NCBI RefSeq assembly: GCF_004664715.2
Contig: NC_051073.1
Location: forward strand, 62,238,379-62,302,378
DNA from: Peromyscus leucopus
Lineage: Eukaryota; Chordata; Mammalia; Rodentia; Cricetidae
Length of the DNA stretch: 64,000 bases
Direction of reading: 5' to 3'
The translations under genes were made by a program, and so were the position numbers. The notes under the pieces are model-generated. The model ran no database searches. It was not told the origin of the DNA and worked only from the letters and a program-made list of their open reading frames with translations. Of the stretch, positions 11,881 through 24,165 are shown one piece after another (the first letter of the stretch is position 1; the number at the start of each line of letters is the position of its first letter).

Positions 11881-12774
11881 TGTGATACACACCCATTCTG
11901 GAAGCCTGGGAAGTCACAGGCCTACCTAGCTGATCAGGGGAAAGTGCCATCAGGAAGCAGTGACTCTCCTTAAGCCCAAAGCACTTCCATCTAGCCCTCT
12001 GTCAATCCCCATCCTACACCGCGGCCTAAGCAGCACATAGCTAACCCTGCACCTCTGGAATTTTCCAGGCACTTTCTCTTCGATGGATCTGATAGCCTCA
12101 GGTCAAGGTCATTGCACACCGCTCCCAGAGCATGGAGATTTTCTTCATAACACTTGCCGGGGATGTAAAGGCTGCCCAGTTAGAGGAGAGACTGGCCCTC
12201 ATTCTCATGTGCATCTTAAACACGGAGCATTTCGTTTGCACGTAGCAGAACTCAAGCTGAAATGTTTTGGTCAACTGATCAAGTAGAGGAGAAAGAAACA
12301 GAGGCAGGCTGGGGGACACCGGAGACAGGCAAATGGGACCAAGGAAGGACAAGAAGAAATAAAGGAGCCCAGGAAAGAATGCCAGTTAGACAAGCCTTAA
12401 AATGTACCACAAAGAATATTTTTTAGGAAAAAAAGTGCATTTTCCTATTTAAGCCTAAATGTTCATTGCATTCCCCTTTTGGGGAGATGAGGGAATGTTT
12501 TGAGAAAGGGTCTCATGGTGTAGCTAAGCTGAACCCAAACTCTGACCTGCTTCAGGATCCCCAAGTGTTGGGGCTGCCGGCACGCACCACCATACCTGGC
12601 CCTAGGTTTTCCCTACCAAGGAGACCATTTCTCGGCTTAATTTCAGCCCCAGGGAACATGATTGTGAGAGTAGCCCACGACCGTGGGATGTCCTGTGGAC
12701 AACATGAGCTCTTCTCTTGATACTGTTTCCAGGTGCTGGAATCATGACATCGCTCTTTTCGCCAGAGCAATGCG

Positions 12775-12813
12775 TGACGTGACGTGACGCTGGTTTCTCT
12801 ACAGCCTATAAAT
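12775..12813 (+). promoter_or_regulatory. Tandem CRE-like sites followed by a TATA box
   Basis: TGACGTGACGTGACGC at 12775-12790 gives two overlapping TGACGT half-sites plus a TGACGC. TATAAAT lies 16 bases further on at 12807-12813. The spacing is that of a compact promoter pointing rightwards, antisense to Slc12a8. Whether it is used is unknown. Confidence 0.4.
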
Positions 12814-12959
12814 ACTCTCCGGTGTGTGTGGTCCGGGCTCTCACAGTCATCTTGGACATTGCTCACGGTGCTAATTCACACCTTCTGGCTGCTGTGACTA
12901 TGGGCCAGCCCAGAAAGCGACCCCTCTGAGGATAGCAAGGGCTCTGTAATATTTATTTT

Positions 12960-13262
12960 GACACTGTCAGAAATCACACTCCAGTGACCAACCAAGAGAA
13001 AACACCGCCAGTCTTCTACAGTGTTATCCCCAATGGCTTCTAGAAGGCCCCGAAGCCTTTTATTTAGAGTTTTATTCAGGTTTCCACAAATACCCCCCAT
13101 CCCTGGAATCGAAGGTATAACCCATGTAGCAGTGACCGTCCCGAATGCAAGGCTTTGGCTTTGCTAGAGAAGAGGGTTAGCACACTCTCCAGAAAGATGA
13201 GCCAATATGCTCCACCCCCAGGTGGAAAATGACACTTTATGAAGGCAAGAAGTAAATGAAAT
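12960..13262. repeat. Local duplication, copy 2
   Basis: This is the partner of 11470-11880 in the same orientation, about 1.5 kb away. It lacks the microsatellite expansions and is probably closer to the ancestral form. Confidence 0.65.
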
Positions 13263-14504
13263 GAAGCATTTTTAAAATGCGGTCGATTTGTCATATAAAA
13301 TTATTAACACAGAATTTCTGAGTCAAGACAGCAGATGAAATACACGTGCAAATTTATTTCCTCTCTAAATTGAAATAATATGCAGCAAAGAGGTTTTTTT
13401 TTTGTTTGTGGTTTCTTTAAGGACATAAATCCGTAAGATTTATGGATTTATTTTTTAATATATAAATCCATAAGATGTATATGAAACAACATTTTGAAAG
13501 CTAAAAAGTCGATGTGTGAGCGCTGGTGCTAACCGAAGGTCAAGTTAGCCAAGGAAGAAGCCAGCATAGTCCACGGAGACAATGTGCGAAGACCTTGGGG
13601 CTGACGGCACCTGACAGACTTCATGAATGTCTGAGAGATGACAGGTTAAAATAAAAAAGACCTGGAGAAGATCCCGAGGTCACCAGGCAACCGGCACAAC
13701 CCAACAGAACCACAAGTGGGCTTTTCTACTGTATCACGAAAGCAGAAGCCACCCAGCTTTCCTCCTCAACCCAGACTCCATAGCAAGGTATTGTGGGTAA
13801 GCGCTTAGGTTGAGTCTCATCTGTCCTTGTGATTGGGAAAGTACTTCTCACTCACTGTCTCAATTTTCCCATCTACAAAATGGGAATAATCAAAGGACAC
13901 ATTTACTGTGTAATAATTAAATAAACGAGTATAAATAAAGCCGAAAATAAAAGTAAAATAAAGAAATGCCTGGCCTATGTAGTGCTTGATAAACGATAGC
14001 TGTTGTCATGATCACCACAGATACGCAATGGCCACACAAGAGCCTTTTTGTAAGCTTTTTCCATCCAAAGGGCCTGGCTGTGCTCAGTCCTCATGCAGAA
14101 GCTGTCTGGCGGCCCCGGCTTTCCCATCCTGCCCTAGCTAGATGTAGAGTTTGGATGAAGCAGTGGTATTTGTAACCACTTGCCTAAGTCTTGCATAACC
14201 AGGATAAAGGCACGGGTCCCTCACATCACACACTCAGTTTGTGGTAGGCTGAGGATCAGCAGGGCTGCCCTCATCACCAGCCAGCATCATGGGGGTCCTG
14301 AAGAAGTGTGAACACACAGTTGTGAGTGATGGCCTCCCTGAAAACACAGGCGCTCACGTGGCCACAGGATGAGGAGCCGGGAGAAGTGGGTTCTATTGCA
14401 GCTGTGAGACCCAGCAAATGGCCCTCTAGCTCCCTGTGCCCAGGTCCTCACTCAAGGTCCAGACGCTGTGGGCACATGTTGGTGTGCCCTTGGATCCCAT
14501 AGGA

Positions 14505-14729
14505 CAATGGTTCTCAACCTTCTAAGGCTGTGACCCTTTAACACAGTTCCTCATGCTGTGGTGACCCCCAACCACAAAATGATTTCCGTTGCTACTTCAC
14601 AACTGTAATTTTTCTACTGTTATGAATTATAATGTAAACATCTGTACTTTCCAGTGGTCTTAGACGACACCTGTGAAAAGTTGTTCGATTCCCCCAAAGG
14701 GGTTGTGACCCACAGGTTGAGAACCACTG
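14505..14729 (+). mobile_element. Short hAT-type DNA transposon relic (RCHARR1-like)
   Basis: The terminal inverted repeats are 'caatggttctcaacct' at 14505-14520 and 'ggttgagaaccactg' at 14715-14729. Inside are 'gctgtgaccctttaacacag' and 'ttgctacttcacaactgtaa'. The flanks CCATAGGA and CCACAGAA match at 6 of 8 bases, fitting the 8-bp duplication of hAT elements. It is non-autonomous and has no coding capacity. Confidence 0.8.
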
Positions 14730-15394
14730 CCACAGAACTATGCAGAGAAAAAAGAGGTCCGTCGTGGGGTATCGCGTCTACGCCGAACACAACACCTCAT
14801 CTAAATCTAACTTCAGAGCTAGCGCTGGCTGGCTCCTGTTTCCCATCTCCTTGTCTAGGCAGGACCCGTAACAATGTTATCACTTTTTAAAACATATGCC
14901 TGAACTCGTTCCTATTCCAGACAATTGGCAGGTGCCCAGTTAATAGATTATTCCACCAGACAGCTGAATGCGCTGGCCATTGGTCAAAAATGAGATCACC
15001 GCAATCCTATGTGCCGTGTGGAGGAGCCTGAGAAGGAACAACTGGCTATTGGCTAACAAATGGCGATTTACATCCCATCGTCCTACATTTGCCTCCCCTG
15101 GTGTCTGGTCCAGAGCAAAAGAGGGGCTGTTTAAGTCAGGCTGGTTTTAGTCTTTGCCCCCTCAGGTTGGTGTGTGGACTGCCTTATTCACGTTAGACCC
15201 CCACAAATCCCCAGCCAGACTCTGGCTGCTCTGTGGGAGTGTCTGGCCAACATCCCAGATCCCCGGCCTTCCTCTCAGACCTGCACAGTTGGAAAGAACC
15301 AATCAGGAGACCCCCCCTGTCCCAGCTGTCTAGATTCTGGTTGAACTTACTTACACGCGGATATGGGTAATACTCCACATGTGTACCAAGAGGG

Positions 15395-15436
15395 GCGGAA
15401 AGGGGGAGGAGGGAGGAGGAGGAGGAGGAGGGAGAG
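15395..15436. repeat. GGA-rich simple sequence
   Basis: Short (GGA)n tract. Confidence 0.85.
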
Positions 15437-16611
15437 ATACCATTGTAACCAAGCCTGTGACGCAGATGTCGCGCTGTGACCTGGGGTAGGTAAGATGGGC
15501 AGCCTGATTTCCCAGTGACTCATCCCCACTCTTTCATGAAATATGTAATGCTTCCCTAAGCACCTCCACGCCTTGCAAACAAGAAAATTCAGGAGGAAGA
15601 CTTTCAAAGCCACAGCGTCTCACAGCCGTAACCCGTCTTCCTTCCTTCTGCCCAAGGAGGTCTGACTGAACTTGCAGCCGGACCCCACCCAGGGCTGGCC
15701 CTCTGTGAAAGCATTGTGCGATCCCTTGCCAGCTGAGCCTGTACAGACAGACTACCTGAGAGCCACTGCCAAAACAGGAAGGCCGGCGTCTCTCCGGGGG
15801 AGACAGGGAGGGTCAGCCACCCAGGTCTGCAGGGGCCAAGGGTGACACAGTCCTCCACCTCGACTGAGGCTCCAGGACCTTTCCCTAGGGCCCTGGTCAC
15901 TCTGGTCCCTTCATTTGCTCAATTAACAGAGTCTCAAACCCCGCTAGGCTGTAGCCTGTTGCCGGGGTGGACACAGAGGTGCTTGAGATCCACCCCTGTT
16001 TCCAGAGCATTCATGCTGTTGTAACAAGCCACAGAAGGGACAATCCTGGCAACTGGGCCTCCTCTGGAGCTCTACTCACCCCTGTCCCACTGTGACACCC
16101 CGGCAGCGTGCCTCAGATCACTGTCAAAGCAAATGAGGGGTGTGAAGAAGGGGACCAGGCAGGGGGATCCAGGCAGGCCCAACTTCAGCTCTCGCAGAGC
16201 TTCCGGATTCCGGCCCAGTATCTGTAACAAGAACTTGCTGCACAGGCCCTCTCTGGTGAACAGCATATGCTGAGCTCTAATATAAATGGATGAACAAACT
16301 CTTCACGACTAAATTGCCCGTGATGCCTGCTTCCCATTCATCCAAACACATACACGTTACCTGTGTCCACAAGGCATCAAGTCTTTAGCTAAATAAACTA
16401 ACATACAATTTGTGGTAAAACTTTAAAATACCAAGAGAGTTTAGGACAGCAATAGAAATGGTCTGGGCTAGGCCAGAAACCCCCATACCCTGGCTCATTC
16501 CAAGGATCCAACCATGAAGATAAAAGAGAGTTGGAAGAAAACCAAAAGGACAGGAAGTCAGGAGAGGAATCAGGTATGGGGAGAGATGGGGGAGAAGCAG
16601 AAGATAGGAAA

Positions 16612-16660
16612 TATAATAATAATAATAATAATAATAACAATAACAATAATAATAATAATA
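16612..16660. repeat. (TAA)n microsatellite
   Basis: AAT triplets with two CAAT interruptions, immediately before a B1. Confidence 0.95.
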
Positions 16661-16666
16661 TCATCA

Positions 16667-16795
16667 TGGTGGCATGCCCTTTATCCTCAGCACTCAGAGG
16701 TACAGGCAGATCTCTGAGTTCAAAGCCAGCCTGATCCACATAGCACAGTCCAGACCAGCTAGGGTTACACAGTGAGACCCTGTCTCAAAAATAAA
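16667..16795 (+). mobile_element. B1 SINE
   Basis: 'cagcactcagaggtacaggc', 'gagttcaaagccagcctgat' and 'gtgagaccctgtctcaaaaa'. Confidence 0.8.
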
Positions 16796-17610
16796 GAAAT
16801 GCTATTCGTCGCTTCCTCTTCCCTTTTACTGTGACCTCAAATCTCAAAGGTTTGCTGCCCCCCCCCACACCCGCAACCAGCAGCTGCAATCCTTGTCTAT
16901 TTCTAAGCCGGCCTACCTTGTCAGGGAATCCTAGGGAATGACAGAAATGTTCACCTCCGCCCAGGTCAGGCGGCTTTCGGCCTGCAATGCAGAGGGTTGG
17001 TGTGGAGACTGGTGGTGGCTCCCAGATTTGCCCCACCACCATGCCCTCCAGGGAGAAGGCTGCTGCGGAGGCGGGGGGCAGAGGGGGGAAGCAGACTGCA
17101 CAGAGGCAGGCCTGGACGGTCTGACACTAACCCCGCCTGGTTTGGGACCTGAATTTAGCACTCCTTGGCTGAGCGTGTCCATGAGCTCTGTTCCTGGGGG
17201 CACCGGGAAAGCACGCTTTGTCACAACCCGGCCTGGTGTTCACAGTCCTCCATCTTGTCTCTTGTTTCTCCTTCAAGGGGCTCAGCTCTGACTATCTGAC
17301 CGTGCAAGAGAAGACTGGCTGGGACTTAGGCTCTCAGACCCTCTTGATCTGAAAGAATAGAAGCAGTCTGGGAACCCCACCTTTATCTGATGGCACACAA
17401 TCATAGCAGGTGCCTCTGAGATCACACTGGCCAAGCCACATCCGATGCAATCTCAGGGAAGTTTTTCAAGCTCTTGGGACCTCAACTCCCTTGTCTATAA
17501 AGGAGGCCTCATTATCTTACCACCCACCCCGACACTAGTTGTTTCGAGGGTCACTAGGGTAATATGTGTAGAATGCCTGCCTGGCAGCCAGTTCTCTTTG
17601 CTGTTTCCTC

Positions 17611-17646
17611 ACATGTGTGTGTGCGCGTGCGCATGTGTACACACAT

Positions 17647-17680
<34 letters not shown>
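17611..17680. repeat. (TG)n/(CA)n compound tract
   Basis: A TG run with GCGC interruptions passes into a CA run, giving an inverted-repeat arrangement. Confidence 0.9.
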
Positions 17681-17684
<4 letters not shown>

Positions 17685-18106
17685 AGAGCAAGGATGCGTG
17701 AGTGCAACTCTTGGCTGAGTGTCAGTCACGAGAAAAGTTTGTATCAAAGATCAACCCCTACCCAGCACACTCCAGGCCACTCTTGACTCCAGGTCTCCGC
17801 GAGCCTGAGCACTGACAGCCATGGTCTTCGTCCCCACTGTACCTCACTGCCCTCTGAAGGAGGCAGGGCAGAGGCCTTTACAAGCAGAGGACACTGGGCA
17901 GGGATCCCCAACCCAAGCAGTTTGGAAACACAGACGGACAATCTCCATCCAGAGGTACAGGACTGAACTAGGAGGGCCTGGGATTCTCCCTGATTCCACT
18001 CAGGCTCTACTGGTGTTTTGGGGTGCAGGCAGGGTTCAGGGCCCTGAGGACCAAGGCTGGAGTGAAGCTGGGGACCCTCGTTGAAATTGTTCTTTGTCTA
18101 CTCCCA

Positions 18107-18250
18107 GACTTTGCCTCTCTGCTGGACCAGCAAGGAGCTAGTTGCACACGGAAGGCCTGAGTTCTCAGAAACCACTTCCCCTCTCCAGGCTGCTGCTTCT
18201 GCCTCTCTGAATTAACCTTGCCCAGTCCCTGAGCAGAGCTGTTTATGAGG
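18107..18250. repeat. Second local duplication, copy 1
   Basis: It shares 'gctggaccagcaaggagct', 'aggcctg', 'tgctgcttctgc' and 'cctgcccag/ttgcccag' in order with 19029-19180. Confidence 0.8.
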
Positions 18251-19028
18251 GTCACTTGAGAGCATGTGTGTGACAGTTCTGGATGAATAGCGCCACCCAT
18301 CCCTAGTCCCAGTGCAAAATGTAAACACCGGCTCAGGAGGAGCAATCCACACACGGGAGTGAGTGTTTCCGCCTAGGAAAGGGAAAAGGGCTGAGTGCTG
18401 CCCTGGGATAAGGCCGCCTGCCCAGAGGCCAGGGAACGGACAGACTGCAACTCCACACAGAGGCCACTGAGGGCACTGCAAGACCCTTCAGGCAGGCCTG
18501 CCCACAGCCCGGGAAATACTTGGAGACAAAGCATGCGGAGTTGGTGTCCACCACCAGGGGCAGGAGCCAGGTAGGAAGGCACCAGGCTGGGAAGGTCATG
18601 CCACAGGGGTAACTTGGCCCCTGTTCCCATTCTCAGAGTGAAGTAGGGTGCTAGAAATGGGGTGCAAGACAGGAAGGTGTCCCACAGTAAGGGCATGGAG
18701 GCCTCGCTCATGGTTGCCACAGCCTAGCCAACTGCACCTGCAGGGACAGAAAAGGCCCTGCAGTCTGGCGTCTTTCACTTAGCGGACTCTCTGCATACCA
18801 GCGTTTACTGCCTATCTCCATAAGCCAGTACTGAGCATTTCTGGAAAGCCCAAGCCTTGCCCTTCTTAGCCACCACGTGGGCTGACTCTAAGCTCTAGAG
18901 GAGCAGCCAAAATCTCTGCGTTCACCTTGCTCCACGGGATGGAGCTCATGCCTATATTATAAACCTGCTCAAAAGTCCATGACTTGGTGCATAGGCCTTA
19001 ATCGGGAACCTAAGTCTATCAACTCACA

Positions 19029-19180
19029 GATTTGCCTCTCTTGGATGCTGGACCAGCAAGGAGCTGAACATGGAGGCCTGGGTCCCTAGAAATTATTTCC
19101 CTCTCTTGATTGCTGCTTCTGCATTTCTAGGTAGGGAAGTAGCCCTGCCCAGCTTCTGCCACAGTGTGGTTTTTGCTAAG
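19029..19180. repeat. Second local duplication, copy 2
   Basis: This is the same-orientation partner of 18107-18250, about 920 bases away, with small indels. No SINE signature is seen in either copy. Confidence 0.8.
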
Positions 19181-20649
19181 TGGATATATTGTCCAGGCTG
19201 CCTCTAAATAGTGATGTGTAAACCCATAGATTAGTGCTGCCCTCAACCTTGGCCAGGGACTCATAACTAGTCGAAGTGCTAAAACTAAGTGACTAATGAG
19301 CACTCCATCCCACCCTCAAGGTTCAGAGACCATTTTGGAAGAGAGGCAGAAAGAATCTAAGAGTCAAGCCTGGACCACAGTGAGACCCCATCAAAAAAAA
19401 AAAAAAAAAAACTAACAAACAAACAGAAAGGAATCAGAGTGGAGCAAAGGTCCTGGATTTAGAGATCAAAGAACTCAACGGAGCCTCGAGACAGTAATTT
19501 CAGCAGAGAGCAGGGGCAGGCATGCTTGCTGCTGCCTTCTTGGCGCTCCCACGCAGTGACTTTGGCCTTCACATAGCCAAAACCAAGCCCCCAACCTCAC
19601 CAAGCAGCTTCCAGCTGCTGGATTCTGCATGAGATGAGCCTGCCCTGGGCTGCTCTGACTGAGAGGAGACAGCAGAGGACCAGAGTGGAGCGGGGGTACG
19701 CAGCGTGGGCTGTGAAATGCAGGGTTATGTCTCAGAACCTTGGCACGCACCTTCTTGGATAATCCAAGGATTAAGCCTGGAGACTCACAGTTTCGTTTTA
19801 AAGTGTAGAACCTAGAATTAAAATGTACCACATGTCGCTTCATCTTCTAAAACGTATTTTCTCTATATCTGCCCGAGTTTCATGGCAGTGAGATCATTTT
19901 GGCCCGAGACTCGTCTTACATAAATGAACATATGAGCCCTCAAATGGCATTTGAGGAACTTTAAGACAAATGTTTGAGGGTGCCGTGTCTAAACCGCCAT
20001 GCTGTTCAGCTTTGCACGGTGCCGCTCGGTGTCTGGCGCTGCGGTTTGTGCTTTGGGAAAGACAGGAGAGGGCAGAGAAAGAAAGAAGGACCTTTGCTGC
20101 CAGCCTACCGTCAGAACCAGGCAGTGAGGGAGAGAGGTGGTAAGGTAAGTCAGGGCAGAGGACACGACACAGAGACCCTCATCTTGAGACAGAAGGACCC
20201 AGTGCACACACACACCCACCCACCCACACATGCGCACACATATATGTATGTAAATAATTTACAATTTAAAAACATTTTTAAAAGACAAATGTTCAAGCCA
20301 AGAATTCTAATATCCAACTGTTGTGCTCATCGATGATCCCCAGGGAACAGGTCCAAGGTCCCAGGGATGCCCGAACCTGCAAACCTCGCTAAACCCTGCA
20401 TTTTCCCACGCATACCTGTGAAGATGTTAATTTATAAATTAGGTACAGTAAGAGGCTAACAAAAACAAAACCGAATAATTGGGAACCTTATGAATGATTC
20501 ATGAAATGTTGACAGAAATCCATGAATTACATCTTGAATTTTCCATTTAATACTTTTGGTGGGTAACCTAAGCTTCAGAAATTAAAAATTGTTTTTAAAG
20601 GAGGATTGCTACAGTCAGAATTTAAAGGGGGAAAGTGGGGGGTAAGCTG

Positions 20650-20760
20650 GGTGGGTGTGGTGGTACACACCTGTAATTGTAGCACTCAGGACGTCGAGGA
20701 TTGGGAGTTCAAGGCCAGCATGGTAGGAGTGATTTAAACAACATACAAAATAGAAAAAAA
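20650..20760 (+). mobile_element. B1 SINE, diverged
   Basis: 'tgggtgggtgtggtggtaca' and 'gttcaaggccagcatggtag'. An A-run follows. Confidence 0.65.
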
Positions 20761-20862
20761 AAAAAAGGTGTGGATGGATGACTATAAAAGAAATAGCTGT
20801 AACCCACAAATTGAAGGTGCTCAAGCTGATAAATAGATTTGTTGTTGTTGTTGTTGTTGTTA

Positions 20863-21066
20863 CAGGGGTGTGGGAGATGGTTCAGTGGTTAAGAGTACTG
20901 GCTGCTCTTCCAAAGGACACGAGTTTGGTTCTCAGCACCCACAGGGTGGCTCACAACTACCTGTAACTCCAGCTCTAAGGGATCTGACAGCCTTTCCTGT
21001 GTTCTGCGGGAAGCCACGTGCACGTTCACATATACACACAAACATATAATTTCAAAAAAAAAATTA
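20863..21066 (+). mobile_element. B2/B3 SINE
   Basis: 'gggagatggttcagtggtta', 'tgctcttccaaaggacacga', 'ggtggctcacaactacctgt' and an A-rich tail, preceded by (GTT)n at 20841-20861. Confidence 0.85.
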
Positions 21067-22904
21067 AATCTAACGAATTTTTGTTATGGGAATTATAGGG
21101 CATCATGGGTAGACAGGAGATGTTTAACACTTGGAGAAGAAACAGGCACGGGAATCAGAATAGCGCCTGACGCCGTGGAAAGCTAGAAAGTGAAGCAAAA
21201 TGATTTCACAGTTCTAGTCCAAAGTATTTTCAACTTGGAATTTTTTTATCCAACGTCAATCACAGCTGAAGATGGAGAAGTGACACTTTCTGGGACCCGA
21301 GAGAGGGACCTAGGAAGGGAGGTGGGGAGCTCCAGTATACCAGCGGGGACCCAGCAGAGTGGCCTCTCTCGGAAAAGCAAGGCTGGAGAGAGGCTCCCAC
21401 AAGGGGGGGGGGGCTCTGGGCTGACACCAGGGCAACTGACAGAAGATGCCTCTGTGGGGCATTTTCTCCACAGTAATGGGCCACAGAAAAGAAAGCAAAT
21501 GAGAAGCGATGTGTGGCAGGGCGAATGGTGGCCTCCGAGCATGTGTTCTCACCCCAAACCTAAGAACCTGTAAAGAAGGCCTCATTGGGGAAAGGGGTCT
21601 TTGCGGCGTACCTAAGGATCCCCAGGTGGGATCTGTCTGGATTAGCGGGTTGGCTGTATTCACAGTGACACATTACGTTATTTTGTTGAAACGCTGCATA
21701 CACGAGAGCCATGTGAAGAGGAAGGCAGAGACTAGAATCATCAGCCACTCCTAAGGGACACCTGGGCTTCCAGAAACTGGAGGAGGGCAAGGAAGGGGTC
21801 TCTTCTAGAGACCTGGGGGGACGGTGACCCCAAGACACTTTTGATTCCAGACTTCTGGCCTTCAGAACTCTGTGAAAATATATTTCTGTTGTTTTAAGCT
21901 CCATGGTTGTAGCAGATGGTTAAGGCAGCCCCAGGGACCTAACACACAGAGTCCATTTAATTTCAGGAAAATACACAAGGAAGTAAACAGAGTATATAGC
22001 TCAGATCAAAGTGGGTATTTTATGTATGTATTACTGCTTTACATCTAATTTTAAAAGGACGGATGACATCAGGGGAAAGCCTCAATGCCTGTAGCACGCA
22101 TCTAGCCTGAGTAAGAAGTAAGCCGACATTGTCTGTGTCGGATTCACTGCTAAGGTAGAGAGCTTTAGGGACCATCAGGGAACTAGAAAAGCCAGTGGAA
22201 AAGAACAGGGGGAGATTATAGACAATTCAAGAGGAAAGAAATAGAAGATGCAATAAAAATGTGAAAAGATATCCTCAATGGTTTACAAAAAGCAAATTGA
22301 AAGAAAAGGAATACACACTTTAATCCATGACATGGCAGAAATTTAAAAGATTATGCCTACCCAATATTTTCCAAGATATAGGTAATCAATAACTCTTATC
22401 TGCCACTGGTGTGAGTTCAGAACAATCTAATTGGAAGGCAGCGTGGCAGAACCCAGCACAATTCAAAGTGCTCTTGATCTTCCTCCTGTGAATTCTATGT
22501 ATGATTTGCTCCTGCAGAAACAGGCTCCCACGTCTGAACAGGATGTTCACATCAGCCATATTGTAAAGGCTCAAGATGGAGAAATCTAAACTTCAGTAAC
22601 AGGACTTCAGACTCAAAGTATGTTTAAGTCAGTAACAGGGAAATGTTATGCAGTATGTATATCCGTATATGCACATAACAACCATTAGTGAAAACAGAGG
22701 CATGAATTTGAAAGCAATAAGGAGAGATGCAGGGGAGGGCTTGGAGGGGGAAAAGGCAAAGGGGAAATGACATATTATGATCTCAAAAAGACAAAAGAAA
22801 TATATTTTTTAGAGTGACTAAATTCCATACGGACAGAAGGATGCCACGAGGTGCCTCAGAACAGGAGCTGGGACAGTAGCAAGTGCAGTCCTGTGTGCTC
22901 ATCT

Positions 22905-23358
22905 CTTCCCCGGGCCATATGTGCCCTTCTCCTCCCGGGCCACATGTGCCCACCTCCTCCCGGGCCATATGTGACCATCTCCTCCCAGGCCACATGTGCC
23001 CACCTCCTCCCGGGCCATATGTGACCATCTCCTCCCAGGCCATATGTGACCATCTCATGTGCCCATCTCCTCCTGGGACATATGTGCCCATCTCCTCCCA
23101 GGCCATATATGACCATCTCCTCCCAGGCCACATGTGCCCATCTCCTCCTGGCCATATGTGTTCACCTCCTCCTGGGACATATGTACTCATCTCCTCCTGG
23201 GACATACGTGCCCATCTCCTCTTGGGACATACGTGCCCATCTCCTCCTGGGACATATGTGCCCATCTCCTCCTGGGACATATGTGCCCATCTCCTCCTGG
23301 GACATATTTGCCCATCTCCTCCTGGCCATACGTGCCCATCTCCTCCTGGCCACAGGAG
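22905..23358. repeat. Minisatellite, 24-25 bp unit, about 18 copies
   Basis: The unit is approximately 'tcctcctgggacatatgtgc' plus 'ccatc'. The left half alternates 'cgggccatatgtgacc' and 'caggccacatgtgccc' types in dimers. The right half is dominated by 'gggacatatgtgccc' and is more homogeneous. One truncated unit lies at about 23052-23066. Open frames through the array on both strands are repeat artefacts. Confidence 0.97.
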
Positions 23359-23486
23359 GGGAGCAGGGAAGAAATACTCTTCCTTTTATAGGCGTCAAGA
23401 TTCAGGGGGGTTCATAATATAAAAAAGAAACAGTTTCCTTTCCTTGCTTTCTTTTGTCTCGCCACCTCCCCCATTCCTTCCCTCCT

Positions 23487-23592
23487 TTTTTGAGACAGGG
23501 TCTTACTCTGTAGCCCAGGCTGACCTTAAACTCATGCCAATCCTCCTGCCTCAGCTTCCTGAGATCATAGGCATGCAGCCATGCCTGACTTG
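23487..23592 (-). mobile_element. B1 SINE
   Basis: 'tgagacagggtcttactctg' and 'tagcccaggctgacctt', then 'cctcctgcctcagcttcc', are antisense B1. Confidence 0.8.
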
Positions 23593-23679
23593 TCTTACCT
23601 TTAAAATACAAATAAAGGGGAACCACAGTACAAGTAGATCTAAAAATTTTTGTCCTGTTTTTTTTTTTTTTTAATTTTT

Positions 23680-23790
23680 CAAGTGTTAATTTTTGAGTAT
23701 GGGTGTTTTATCTGCATGTATGTGTGTGTACCACATGTGTGCCTGGTGCCCGGAGGCCAGAAGAGGGCGTCAGGGCCACCAATTCTCCAG
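23680..23790 (-). mobile_element. B3 SINE fragment
   Basis: 'cacatgtgtgcctggtgccc', then 'ggaggccagaagagggcgtc'. It is truncated by the TG/TA-rich tract at 23795-23931. Confidence 0.8.
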
Positions 23791-23931
23791 CCCCATATAT
23801 ATATGTGTGTGTGTGTGTGGTGTATGTAGTGTATCACGGGTGGGTATATTATATATGCATGTGTGTGTATATATACACATGTATGTATATGTATGTATGT
23901 ATATATGTAATATATATATATATATATATAC

Positions 23932-24165
23932 CAGTCTGAAGAGATGGCTCAGAGGCTAAGGGCTCCCACTGCTCTTACAAAGGATCCAGGTTCAGTTCCC
24001 AGAACCCACATGACAGTTCCCAATCATCTGTAACTCCAGTTCCAGGGGATCTGATTGATTCCTTCTTTTGGCCTCCTCAGGCGCCAGGCATGCACACAGT
24101 GCATAGACACACATGCAGGCAAAACACACACACAACAAACAAACAAATCTATCTTAAAAAAATTA
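23932..24165 (+). mobile_element. B3 SINE
   Basis: 'gaagagatggctcagaggct', 'ctgtaactccagttccaggg' and 'caggcgccaggcatgcacac' with a CA/A tail. Confidence 0.85.

Noticed and set aside
22905..23358. CRISPR-like array
   Set aside because: Units are back to back with no unique spacers, and the genome is mammalian. It is a minisatellite.
22783..23422. Open frames with repeated WEEMGTY or ISSWDIC-like units
   Set aside because: The 25-bp unit is not a multiple of three, and frames are open on both strands. It is a minisatellite, not a repeat protein.
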